A stretch of 64,000 bases of DNA. Source: Pegea sp. RAD2-039 (Eukaryota; Chordata; Thaliacea; Salpida; Salpidae). Location of the stretch: NCBI GenBank assembly GCA_034620365.1, contig JAQGEQ010000231.1, forward strand, positions 1 to 64,000, in the 5' to 3' direction. The notes under the pieces are model-generated. The model saw nothing but the letters and a program-made list of their open reading frames with translations. It ran no database searches and was not told where the DNA came from. The translations under genes and the position numbers were made by a program. This document shows, piece after piece, positions 23,801 through 35,440 of this stretch (positions are counted from its first letter, which is position 1; the number at the start of each line of letters is the position of its first letter).

Positions 23801-25963
23801 TATCTTCCTAAATCTTCTCGCTTTTTCAGGTGGATGCAGTTGTGGATTTAAGTAACAATTTCTTCCAAATTCTATTTGAACATCCCAAGTAACTTCTATC
23901 GCCACCTAGTGGCCATTTCCTTACTCTTTCTTTTTGAAGATTAAATGAAGACGCAGAAACTGACGTTCTTATCCAATCAGCTGCTGTTGCGCTTAAACAC
24001 GTGTTGCGATTGGTCGATCGCGCCAAACTAACTTCGTTCACGCGACATTTCTCTTTTCTTTGTGACACTATCAACAATTTCATCGCGAGACCCAAGGTGC
24101 CCCTCAAATCAATTTCTGCCCCAACTCATCCTAACTTCTGCAGATCGTCACTTCTTTGCTTGCTGTCGTTGGCGAGATGACGTCACAGTTGAAAGCGCAC
24201 TGTATCGCGTACTTGCCCAAGTCAGTCATGTGACTAGCTCTTCTCTCGTTAATGACGTCATTTCTTTTAGGATAACTAAAACATTAGAAGGAGTGTTTGA
24301 TGCTCTACCTCCGGATGAAGACTCACAGCTACTGAACATCCTTCTTCTTTCCACTCAGAAGATCTTCTCGGCTCTTCCTCTTTTTCTCGGACCTGCTCTC
24401 CCAGATCTCAAGTAAGCGATTTCTTCCTCCACGCTTGCTCCTCTTCAACTTCTTCATCCAGATCTCACTCCTCTCCTCGATTCGTGGGATCAACTTTCAA
24501 GATGATGAAAAAGCGCTCAAGTTCCTCGAAAAACGATCTCGGAAGCTTGATCAGTCGACTGATGTCGGTGGGATCATTTGCATCCGCTTGAAGGCGCTAA
24601 TCAACTTCATCCCAACTCATCTGAAGATACAAAGTGTCCTGGATGCTCTTAAAAGCTGCTGCGGTCGAGTGAGTATCTTCATCACTTCCTAATCCTTATA
24701 TTATTATCCTCATCATTTATTGATCTTTGTTTCATCCTAATCTTTTCTACAGATCGAGAAGTCCTCACATCCTCTCTCTTTCGGACCTCTTCTTCATCTT
24801 GCCAAACTATTTTGTGACAACATCAAGAAGAAAGACATTAATAATCTCTCGGAGCAGATCTTCCAGTTTTATCTTCGAGTTCTTGACTTCCGAGGACACT
24901 ATCAAGAAGTAAATTCTCCCGAAGATTTTCATCTTTAAATCATCCGATTTTCTTCAGTTGAGTCTCGATGAGGTGGATTATGTGGAATCCAAAACACTCG
25001 AAGCTATTCTCAATCTCTTCATCAAACTTCCTGAAGCCACTTTCCGTCAACTCTTCCTAAGAGTAAGTCCTCATCCTGATCTTCATCATCTGATCTTCAT
25101 CATCTTTAGCTACACGAATGGAGTATTTGTGAATGTAGTAACAGCTTCAGTCGTAGTATCTCCTTTTATCCATATACTCACTTGATTGTAAACAAACTCA
25201 AAGTCCTTTTCACTCCTTCAGCCTCCGTCTTTGTCAGTCATCTTTCACAAACGTTGAAGACAACAGGTGAGTCTTCTTCCCAATCTACTGTTTAAAGATC
25301 AACCTCTTACATAATAGAAGGAGGAAGAACTGAAGTGGAGTACAGCGGCAGTTGATACTTTTAAATCTTGTTTGTTGTATTGTGGAAAGATCTATATGAC
25401 GAAAGAAGCGATGGAAGAGTTGCTCCAACCTCTTGTTCATCAAGTAATCTTCCTCCTGCTTCTGTGTCTCTCTTACATCTACATCTTCTTTAGTTGGAAG
25501 CTTTGAGTAAAGATGAACAACTTGCCGATGATTACGTCACTAATCATGTGATTCCTTGTATCGGAGAACTAGCCGTATCGTGCTCTGATGACGTCAGCTG
25601 GCAACCACTCAACCATGAAGTATTGCAGAAGATTAGACATCTATCAGAAAAGGTTTTCTACTCAGTTATCTGCTGAAATCTTCTCAAACTCGTTCTATCG
25701 TAAGGTTCGTTGTCGAGCATCCTCTACTATCTTGCATTTGGTTAAACGTCTGGGTGATGAGTACCGAATTTTTCTTCCTGAAATGGTTCCTTACTTCACC
25801 GAGCTGATGGAAGGTAACATTTTTGGTTTTTGTGCATCTGCTACAGTCTCACCTGAGTTTTTCAACAGATGAAAGCTTGATCGTGGAAACTCACTGTCGT
25901 GAAGTTATTCAACAACTCGAGAAGCTATTGGATGAATCACTGCAGAAATATTTAGATAATTAA
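17821..25963 (+). CDS. HEATR1: HEATR1/UTP10, U3 snoRNP component (frame interrupted)
   Basis: HEATR1 (yeast Utp10) is a giant HEAT-repeat protein of the t-UTP/UtpA complex, needed for Pol I transcription and 18S processing in the nucleolus. I trace about 39 exons, roughly 6.0 kb of coding sequence (about 2000 aa; human about 2140), with introns of 45-80 bp. The start MTSVYEQLRCLALPESQ matches the family N-terminus. Exon 11 (20149-20865) is the longest. The C-terminus (VTNHVIPCIGELAVS, VRCRASSTILHLVKRLGDEY, ELMEG) is the BP28CT region, ending at a TAA at 25961-25963. Disruptions: TGA at 19344, TAA at 19562 and TAG at 21563 in frame; frame changes near 18085-18115, 19130-19155 and 21165-21180; and phase conflicts across the introns at 24413-24461 and 25269-25318. 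Splice sites are otherwise canonical. Either a young pseudogene copy or local sequence error. Confidence 0.9.
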
Positions 25964-26599
25964 ATCGTGTTTTGTGTCAAAATTTAAGTTTTGTTAAAAA
26001 TGGCTTTTTGTGAAACGTATCTTTAAAGATGATTTAAATCTGAGACATTTTAGTGATAAGCCAGAATTGTAAAAAGCTTGCGATTAAATTTGCTTTCAAT
26101 GGAATAGTTCGATTTATCTATCTGTAGTTAGCTGACTGATTTAACAATTTCTTGTCGATTTATAAATCGATCTAAGAAACTTTTGATTTTGAAACATTAA
26201 GAATTAAGCTGCTATATCAGAATACAAGTTTTTGTTATATAAATTAAATTTAATAAAACTAAAACAGATATAAAGAAATATTCTTCACAATTAATAAAAA
26301 AATTTAATCAGTTTAAATACAAATCATCTTGTCTTGAAACATGAGACTTAAACTATCTGGAATTTAACTATTTCAATTGGAACTATCGAGAGCTTCTTAA
26401 CGTTTGCGCATTCAACTTCTAGTCCTAGAGCTACATCTTCAATGATTGTTTTAGTCAAAAAATGCGAGAGTGTTTCTCACTTTGGTATTGGTGAACTGAA
26501 CTTACTACTAATTTGTTCAGGTAACCTTCTGAAGGTACTGCTACTGAAGTATTTAATAGTAAGCAAACTTGTATCAGCTAGGAGAGGGGCTTTTAACGA
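25964..26599. other. Intergenic region 3' of HEATR1
   Basis: AT-rich. Contains the HEATR1 3' flank and sequence running into the LINE fragment. No exon or RNA gene recognised. Confidence 0.5.
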
Positions 26600-27297
26600 G
26601 AAGTTATTTCTGTAAGATTAAGGTTATAGATAAATTTTTATATCTCGGCTCAAAAATATCAGTGAAGCATCTGGCACAGTTTGCCTCCAAAGTCTGAGAT
26701 ACGCTGTTTGAACGCCAGCGAAATCTGAACTTCATCGAAGGCTAACAAAAATAAACTTTTCATTTTCGTTGTCTTAGCTGCATATTACGTTCAACGTTAC
26801 AGAAAAAGATCTCAAACAAGGAAGTCTTGAGGCGCACTGGTCTGACAACAATGTACAGCATGCTAAGCAAGCAAAAGCTTCGCTGGCTTGGACACGTCCG
26901 TCAGATGAACTACGGACGGATCTCAAAGAATCTGTTGTATGGAGAACTATCTAATGGCAAACGCAGCATCGCCTGTCCCTGTTTCCGTTTCAAAGCTACC
27001 TGTAAGCGCAATTTGAAATCGATCTATATCAATATCAGTAATTGTAAAAATATCGCAGCGGATCGCTCCGAATGGCGTTCTCTACTTCATAAATAACTGA
27101 AGGGGAAAGAAAAACCAGCTTTAAGGAAAAGAAAGATAGCCTAAAAACTTTTTATATTCTATTTCACTGTGTCTTGCTCGTGTAGTCATTTCTGCATCTC
27201 ACTGTTTTTGCTTTATTTTTGATTCCATCACTCAAAGCAAATTCTGCATGGCCGTTCTCGGCCAAAGCAGGTTTCTGTTATTATTATTAGATTAAGG
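26600..27297 (+). mobile_element. LINE 3' fragment, copy 1
   Basis: Degraded C-terminal part of a non-LTR retrotransposon polyprotein. It includes a YLGSKIS-type block near 26640 and then KLRWLGHVRQMNYGRISKNL, LLYGELSNGKRSI and DRSEWRSLLH (frame 26827-27096). The motif LRWLGHV...R...LYGEL..GKR is typical of LINE post-RT regions. It ends in a TTATTATTATTAG microsatellite tail at about 27280-27297. It is a different family from the 15.4-kb element, judged by its tail. Confidence 0.75.
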
Positions 27298-28379
27298 AAA
27301 TAAATAAACAAACCTTTGTTACTTGGGAGTTATATTAAAGCCTCTTTCTTTTAGAAGTCTGGTTTAAATTAAAATTGAAGAAATACATTTTTAAGGGCAT
27401 CAGCTTTAGGATTGAAAGGTATTTGAAGCAATAAATTCAATCACATAGGTCTGTCTGATACTCCTAGCTGTTAGTATACTTGTTTGATGTTCTATCTCAG
27501 GTTAGACAGTAGTTAAGATAAAGAATTTTTTTTACGATTTATATTTTAGTAATTCATTAACTCGTGTTATCCTTCTGGTAAGTACCAGTATAGCAAGTAT
27601 ACCACCTATCATAAAAGTAATGAGTATGCTGTAAAAATCAATTTACAATTCTATTTAAACTATTATTTTGCTAAATTCAAGTATAATTTTCTATTATTAA
27701 TATATTGTTAAAACTGAAATATCGTTTGTCATTTTTCAAACGAATAAAATATCCAAAGCAATCTTTTCAAACAAATAGTATCTTTAAGCAATCTTTGCCA
27801 ACGAATAGTATCTTTAAGCAATCTTTGCCTGGGTTTTACTGCTTAAAAGTTTTTAGAAAAATTACAAATATTTACTGACTTATACTAAATACTGTAATCT
27901 AAAGCTTTTTAAACAGATACTAAAAAATATTTGTGATTTTGTCTGATTAAGTTAAGTTACTCCTTGAGTTCATTTGGTTGATTATATTTCAGTTATGCAC
28001 TCTTATATTAAAGAATGTAATCATAAATTAATCAAACTAAATTTCTTTCGCACAATATATGCTCAGAAAATTATGGAATCTGATTTATATCTGTACATAA
28101 ACTATTTATTTATAGCTGTAGAGATCAAAACTCATTTTTTACTAGCACAACTTGATAAGGCTGTAGATAAATAAAATAAAAATGTCTCAAACATTACAAT
28201 CGTTAGATTTTAACACAAGTAATATAAAAATTATTAGATCCCAACAAAGGCATTAGTATAACACAGTTAGAAATACATCAAAAAACAAATAAAGAAAATC
28301 GACGAAATGGCAGTATAATAAATCAATCGTTAACAAAATTATCCTCAACCTAATTCTAAAAGAAGTGACAAAACTTAAT
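27298..28379. other. AT-rich intergenic region with a 30-bp tandem repeat
   Basis: Contains a 30-bp tandem repeat at 27757-27830 (unit AGCAATCTTTGCCAACGAAT plus AGTATCTTTA, about 2.5 copies). The rest is featureless A/T-rich sequence. The 66-codon frame at 27974-28174 has no support. Confidence 0.6.
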
Positions 28380-28803
28380 TCAATGATAGAAAGCAAAGAC
28401 TTTGCTGGCTCGGACACTTTCGTCTTATAAAAGACGGACAGACACCAAAAGATCTATTATACGGGGAGCTATCTAAGGGCAAACGCAACATCAGCCGTCT
28501 GTTACGTTTCAAAGACACCTGTAAGTGCGATATGAAATCGCTTAACATCAATGCCAGTAATTGGAAGGATACTGCAGTAGATTGCTCCAGATGGCGCTCT
28601 CTACCTCATAAACAATTGATAAGAAGAAGAAGACCAGCTATAAAGAAAAGAAAGAAGCCCTAAAAGTTTTCTTCTATTCTATTTCACTGTGTCTTGTTCG
28701 TTAATTTCCTCCGCATTTCACTGTGCTTTGCTTTTGCATCTTCACTCAGAGCACGCCCAACATGTCCCTTCTCGGCCGAAGCTGGTCCAATTATTATTAT
28801 TAT
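28380..28803 (+). mobile_element. LINE 3' fragment, copy 2
   Basis: The same LINE family as 26600-27297. The translated pieces LCWLGHF, KDLLYGELSKGKRNI, RFKDTCKCDMKSLNINASNW and RWRSLPHK align block by block, followed by a shared 3' UTR (TATTCTATTTCACTGTGTCTTG) and an (ATT)n tail at 28787-28803. Shorter at the 5' end, with several frame breaks. Dead copy. Confidence 0.75.
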
Positions 28804-28999
28804 TTTCTTGGGTGAATTGTTGCCAGTTTTTTGGCGTTATATGTTCACCGTAATTAAAACTTAGTAAAGGTTAAGATAGTTTCTTTTTGCTATACCTAGT
28901 ATAGACTTCAATAAGCATACTTAGTTTTTTTTTACAGTAACAAAGTTTATATATATATAAAATGGATACACTGCTGAAACCAAGTAAGCTGTCTCTAGA

Positions 29000-29900
29000 C
29001 CCAAACAGTCCGTTGGCATCCGGCAAATGACGTTACTGAAAGAAAACTTTTGCCAATTACCTAAAACAGTTTGGGTCCAATTACATAGACAAAAGAAGAT
29101 TGGCAGCGCTTGTTAACAGCACAACCAAAGACGTGTACCAGTACTGTCAGACTTATATAGAAGTTCAAGAAACGCTAGAACGGTTTTGTGTAAGGCAACG
29201 AGAAACAGAAGCCAAGTCAATCATAGAAGCCTTTTGGTTCACTTTGGTAAGTCTGGCCAAGGACTGTGGTTTTAAGAGTGTCATGACAGCAGAACAAAGA
29301 GATGGTAAGATCAAAGATTCATTTATAGATGGATTATCTTTATCAAGGATAAGGCAATGGTTGTGAAAGAAGCCTGACACTGAAGGATGCCTGGCGGAAC
29401 AATCAATACTTTGGGGCTGGCAGATCGGTTGAAGCTGCAGAAGAAGCAGTGAATTTAATGGAACTCAAGAAGGAAGCCTAAGCGGAACCGACGGTAGCGG
29501 CCATGAAAGAAGTTTTTTTAACATGTGGAGGTAGCAAACCTCATAATTTTAAAAGATGTCAAGATGATTCAAGCATAAGTTTCAAATGTGGGAAGAAGGG
29601 ACACTATTCTATAAATATGTAATGAAGAAACAAACACGAAATTGTCATGCCAAATGTTTTAGATGTGGACAGAGAGGACCATATAGTCATTCGTGTGATG
29701 TTAAAATTAGGTCATTTAAAAAGCAGCCGCGTAAGAAGAAATAAGAGAAGTGCTGCGATGACGGCTTCAGACCAGAACTGAGTAGTTGTGTGCAGTCGGG
29801 AGCTCAAGTTATCATGAGGTATAAAATCCAAAAACGGAAAGTAGAAGAAGAGATTCTACCTCACAGCCTATAGAATAAATAAGAGTCTTTACTGGATATA
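29000..29900 (+). mobile_element. Degraded retrotransposon gag region
   Basis: An open frame at 29100-29366 (ETEAKSIIEAFWFTLVSLAK) resembles a retrotransposon capsid. Frame-broken pieces follow: a helical LTLKDAWRNNQYF...AAEEAVNLMELKKEA block, a zinc-knuckle remnant FKCGKKGHYS near 29580, and a second near 29650 (CFRCGQRGPYSHSC). The capsid plus tandem CCHC order is gag of an LTR element, perhaps Gypsy-like. I find no protease, reverse transcriptase or matching LTR pair, so this is an old fragment. Confidence 0.6.
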
Positions 29901-31150
29901 ATCATGGATCAATAAGTAGGCAAAAACTTTGGCGCTGCGAGGAAAAGTAAAGCGGAAGCAATTACAAACGGTAACGGGAGGTATATGAGCGTTTTCACAA
30001 AGATAATAGTGAATTCCGTAGAAGTTGTTGCAGCCATTGCGGAAGAGAAGATAGTGGAAGCGAGATAAACATTTTGTAGCACTGTAACTTTCTTCCTACT
30101 CTTTTTATTGTTGCATTTCGAGTTGTTCTTTTATTCAGTATGCAAATCTTTGGTAGAACATTTTCTTACCACCCACAGTTCTTAAGTCCATCGGAGACAC
30201 ACAAATGACCTTTAACGAATTGCAGTATATGGAGTAGAAGAACTTTGTTTCAGCGGTTATTGTCAGGAAAGATCAAATGAAGAATGATGCGGAATGTTTG
30301 AAACTTATGATGAATCTTCAGCCCCTTACAAATCCAAGTCGTTGCAGAGAGCGCAGGGACTTTTGTGGCTCATGAAGATGGGTTTGTAAGGTTTTGGGTA
30401 AGGTCCATTAATTCTCTATGAAAGGAGAGAGAGGTGATGAGTTTGATATGAAATGAGAACCACAGTAGCGAAAGATTGGACGAAGCAAGAAGAGATCTTC
30501 ATACTATCACTTATGTCGGAGATTTTAAAAAGTATAAATTAATAAACAAGATGATCGTGTAAAGAAGGTTGAACTGCTGAAGGCTAATCCGATGTACGCG
30601 ATGTATACTGGGAATCCAACGTTTCTTTGAGGGATCTAGGCAGATACCCAAATACTGATGAACAGGACTTTGATGTTTATTCAGGGCGGGGTAGTAAAGA
30701 GGATAGTCCCCGACGGGTGTCATCAAGTGATTTAAAGGAGAATCCCGATGACAACATCAAGACTAGAGAAGAAGAAGATGAAGAGAGGGACGAATCTAGT
30801 GTGCATGTTTCTAATGGGAAAATAAAGACGAGTTTTGATGGTTTGGATACCAGGAGTGGCAACGTCAGCCCGAATAGCGGAAGAAACGGCGGTGTGGGTG
30901 TGCGAGGGTCCACCAGATCATTTAAAGGTGTACCTCTAAAGCACTACGGTTGCGACTAATGGTCGTTGATGGTAATAATGAGACACCGTGCAATCTCTAC
31001 TGTTCGGCCCAATTATTTGGTTGCGGAGAATGTGGTATAACAGTAGAGTATTTTCCCGCTGATGTAAATGTGTTAAACGTCATTTTCATAAAGACGGTTG
31101 TCATTCGGTAGCAGACTGTCTGGTATATAGTGCTTATCGTTAATATGTTT
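29901..31150 (+). mobile_element. Probable retroelement-derived remnant
   Basis: GC-richer than the flanks. It contains an open frame at 30627-30959 with an acidic stretch (TREEEDEERDESS) and an ending RGSTRSFKGVPLKHYG, which resembles the basic tail found at the C-terminus of Gypsy integrases. TTTGGCGCTGCGAGG near 29935 recalls sequence next to LTR primer-binding sites. Neither point is decisive, and no RT, RNase H or integrase core is readable. It may belong to the same dead element as the gag region. Confidence 0.35.
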
Positions 31151-31249
31151 ATCGTTATGCGTAGTCGCCTTACTAATTTGAATAAAGCTTGATATAACGA
31201 TTCATTATCATTACAGGTTGTTTGTTGCGTGTACCGTTGTTACCAATTG

Positions 31250-31830
31250 AATTAGGCTCTTTTAAAGAGCTATTGTCATACAAGTTGCTCTATTGAAAAA
31301 GCTAATAGTTCGCTGGTAGTTATTAGAATTAATTTGTTTAGTTTTATTGACAAATTTCTGAGATTACAGGAAAAAAGTAGCATTTAAAGAAATTGTTGAA
31401 ATTAGGGTGATCGAAAACATTAATAAGTTCAAGCAAAGATTCAATATAAAGCTTTGAGAAAAGAACTTTATGTGAAAAAAAAGGTATATGATATTTAAAG
31501 AAAGCTTTCAGTAAACAATCGTTGAGCGGATGCAAGCTTAAGGTAGTCTTTTTTAAGGTTAGGACCCTGAAGAAGATATCATTTAGTTACAACATTAGAG
31601 TTGTACTCTAATTTAGGACAAATTTATCCGGTGTAGTTTCAGCAGCATGAAGTATCTCTGATCTTAAACGATTTAATAATTTGGTAACTAGTAACTGGAC
31701 CGATTGTGAGCATACTTTACGGGACATGAAAATACTCAAGTCTTTAAGGACCTTTAAGGAAGTCTTTAAGGGCGTTGTACTGATAATTGTTGTTACTATT
31801 TTAAATGTAATTATAAGGATTTTAATTTAA
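31250..31830 (+). repeat. Dispersed repeat, copy 1
   Basis: Shares an ordered series of blocks with 54330-54790 in the same orientation: CTTTAAAGAGCT, AAGCTTTC-AGTAAACAATC, GTATCTCTGATCTTAAA, GATTTAATAATTTGG and a final CTTTAAGG/TTATTGTTGTT block. No coding potential in either copy. It looks like an old non-autonomous element or its LTR. Family unknown. Confidence 0.6.
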
Positions 31831-33134
31831 AGCTTAATTATCAGTTGTTTGAGAAGTGACCACATTTATCGGTGGCTAGATTGAGCTGTCTCGGTTGTAA
31901 CCGCATATTAGAAGACCTCAAAAAATATTAAATAAGTTCTACAAAATGTAGTATTGTTCAAATAGGTGTCAGCTTTCCAAAACATTCAAAGTTGAAAAAT
32001 AACCTAAAATGTCAATATTGAAAATATTAAAGGAAATGAATGTTCTTAAAATTCTTTTAGAAAAATAGAACTTAATTTTAAAACTTCTTGCTTACAAAAA
32101 GTGCCATGAAACTTCTTACGTATTTTTCTGTTAAGTTTGAAATTTTTATCTCTACATACACCGCATGGCGAATTTTTTGAGCCATTTACAATTTGAATAC
32201 CATTTCATTAGCCAAAATACGTTGATATATATATAAACACAGTAATAAAAAAACATCGTACTCGTAAAAACTTGTAAGACAATTTTTAGTTGAGTGTTTC
32301 TTAATGAGAAAATAATGAAGATAGAATTTTATCAAATTTCAAGCACATTTTACAGATAATATCAAAAGTAAAGAAGAAAGCAGTTATGAAATAACTTGAA
32401 ATTTAAACTTATTTAAAATATTTACAAGTTTTGATACACATGTCTTTGTTAGAATACTTAAGTGACTGTGTATGCTCATCTATCAGTTTGGTGCAGCCTT
32501 GGAAAGAATTCCATATAGACCACAGAAATTTTATATTAAAAAGCAATGATTGACAAATTCAAGATTCATCTCCGTTGTTAAGTAACTGTTGTTAAGTAAT
32601 AAATAAAATAATTATTTGCAGTTACTAAATTTAATCATCTGTTTAATGACGTTCTTAAAAGCCAAGAAAGTTTTATCAAATTTTCTATCCACATTATTTA
32701 CAATTCTATCATTTTTTCATTGAGCTTGTTATTTTCAATTACTTTCCACATCGCTAAGTTTAATCTTTCCTGCAATATGTTATTTTTTGCAATACACTTT
32801 TTAGTTTTCTTAAAACTTCTATATATCGAGTTTAAGGTTTTAATGTGTGTTTAGAGGCTGTTTAATTTTCGTTTTCGTGCAGTTTGAATTTATCTTTTAT
32901 TAAGTTTATTTTGAAGTAATCTTTTTAGTTTATTATCCTAAGCAATTTATAGTGCAAAGTTTGATAAGTATTAATTGAATCAAGGAAATCAAAATTTTAT
33001 TAAAAAGAAAAAGATTAAAGTAGATATTCCGAAATTAAATTTTGAATAAAAATATGTTACATATATATTTATTATACTATATGTATGATTATATTTATAT
33101 ACATACTTTTATAATACTCTACAGAAGCCAAATA
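31831..33134. other. AT-rich intergenic region
   Basis: No gene or element seen. An acceptor-like CTCTACAG ends 10 nt before the ATG of the next gene. Confidence 0.5.
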
Positions 33135-35440
33135 ATGTCCAAAAATACTATAAGCTTTAAGAATGAATTTAAACTTGGATTATTTGCTTTTCAATCGGCA
33201 AGTAACAATTATTTTCAACATCTTTATGTGAGTATATAAATCCGTTAATTTATTTGTGCTGTAGAATTACGGATTAAATCAGAATTAATAATAATAAATA
33301 AGCAAACTTTTATATGTAATAATATAATAAAAATCTACATATATTTTAAATTAACAATGATTTCTAACATGATTTACTGTTGTGAAAATAGAAGTTATGT
33401 AAATAGTAAAGTTTATGTTTTTTTAAAAGAATGTCAAACTCTCTGAACTTATTTATTACGTTTAAATGGCATTTTTAAAAAGATGCATAATTTATTTTTC
33501 TTCGAAATTTAATTGTTCATTGCACTATTAATTTTACTAACCCTATTTAATCTTTTAAAATTGTTAATTTATATAATTGTTCTACAATACTCACTTTTAC
33601 AAAATTTTGAAATTTATTAATTTAGGAAATAATTAATTTTTTTCTTTAAATAGCTTGTAATATTAGACTGTGGTTTTAAAGATATTGTTTTAAAAGGCCT
33701 TAAATTCAAGGACAAAGCTGAATTGAAACAAACTTGAATCGTACTTTATAGAATAACAATCTCAATCTATTGTTTTGAAGTTATATTAAAATAAAAAAAA
33801 CATTTTTGACTAGCACATTTAAAGTATCAAATTGTATAGATAACAGTTACACCTGTTACATACTGTTTTGGGTTTTACATCTTTTTCAATTGTTTAAAAT
33901 TTTTGAATTGATAAAATTGTAAGAAATAATGATATAAATCGATTACATGTAATCCATCTTTGTTAAGTTTTAAAAGAGCTTATAAAATTTCATAAAAAGT
34001 TGATCTTTTAATATTGAATTTTAATTAAAACATCTGATACTTCTTTCAAGTTAAACTTATATTCAAACTAAGTTAAATAGATTTTGCCAGGTGTTAACTG
34101 CTCAAGTTTATCCATACAACAGTGTGCAATCGAATGATAGAAACAGTATTTTTTAATTTTATCAAATTATTTATTCTTCAAATTTTATTTATTTATTTCA
34201 ATAAATGCGAAGAAGGGTACCTGAAAAGAACACCTCTCGCTAACACATATTCTCACAAATAACATAAGAGTAAAAATGAACTTTTCTTTAAAACATAAAT
34301 CAATTGTTTTATCAACAGTGGTCTACATATCAAAGAAGGTATCTTATTTATAGAACTATCATAATGGTATATGCAGTTGGGTGGATGATAGTAGACTTGC
34401 TCGTTAATACTCAAACATTATATTATACATTTGTCAGTAACTGGATGGAAATTATTCAATGCATTTATTTCGGTAAATTGTTTTTAAAACTTGATTCAAA
34501 AAGTAATTGAAAATGTTTAATTTTAGTTTTATCTTTTATCATTCTTCTTTTCAATATTTGTAGTCAGACAAAAAGAAAAAAACAAGATTGTAAGACAACA
34601 GGTAAACTAATTATGATTGATATACAATTAGGAGCTTGTTTTGTAAAGATGGTTTACATCTCTCAACAAGTTCTATTAAATCTATTTCTAATTTACAATA
34701 AAAGTTTGTAAAGATTTCCACTGAAATTTATTTATGGTTTATTTTTATAATAAAAGACCAAGTTTTTCTTTCAAATTTCTATGATTTAATTAAACTTTAT
34801 AAATAAAACATTTTATGTAAATTCTGCAAAGTTTGAAACCTATATTATCCAAATTAGGTTTCAAGAATTTAAAATATTCAAAAATAACGGAGAAAGAATA
34901 AGAAATTTAAACTAACTAATTAGATAGAAATTAATTTTGTTTTTTAATAAAATAGTTGTCCTGGATTTACACAAATGCATCTTATGGACGCTATTAAATA
35001 TTTCTGCAACTTCCAGTATCTTCATTCCATTTGCATACTGGTCTGCACGCTGCCTGAATATGGTAGAAACAACTGAATCTAACTTACTATTAACTGTTCA
35101 TGTGCATGCTGTATGCTGTATCCTCACAATCATTGAGCTTCTTATGATTAATACACCAATCCGCGTGCTTCATTTTTACCACTCTTCTATCTTTACATCA
35201 GTCTTTGTTATTTTCACTTTGCTATTACATCAAATGAATATAACTTCTCGTGTTTACGACATCTTAGATTGGCAAAATGATCCAACAACTGCGACTTTAA
35301 CTTCCTTATGTGCCATATTTTTAGTGGCCCCGTTTGTCCATATCTGCTTTTTATATGGTATCTACCGATTGAGAGTATTTTTATATGGGTTTTGTAGAAA
35401 AGATAACACGATAAAAGAATCTGAAGAAACGTTTATTTAG
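33135..35440 (+). CDS. Rolling-stone-like multipass membrane protein
   Basis: Rolling stone (rost) is a multipass plasma-membrane protein linked to myoblast fusion in Drosophila; many animals have related copies of unknown role. Exons are 33135-33227, 34319-34472, 34527-34601 and 34956-35440, all with GT-AG sites and consistent phase, giving 268 aa. The N-terminus FKNEFKLGLFAFQSASNNYF matches the family start, followed by WSTYQRRYLIYR and a first membrane segment. Further segments lie in LSFIILLFNICS, ILWTLLNISATSSIFIPF, VHAVCCILTIIELLMI, SIFTSVFVIFTLLL and LTSLCAIFLVAPFVHICFL. The block NITSRVYDILDWQNDPTTA corresponds to the family's Y-x-x-LDW signature. Intron 1 (1.1 kb) carries an antisense LINE tail. 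The family call rests on motif order, not on a database match. Confidence 0.78.
34183..34260 (-). mobile_element. LINE 3' tail inside intron 1 of the rolling-stone-like gene
   Basis: Read on the minus strand this is ATTTGTGAGAATATGTGTTA, then GCGAGAGGTG and a GCATTTATTGAAATAAATAA tail. It matches the 3' end of the 15.4-17.2 kb LINE (17159-17236) with a few substitutions. It is a severely 5'-truncated insertion of that family, antisense to the host gene. Confidence 0.8.
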
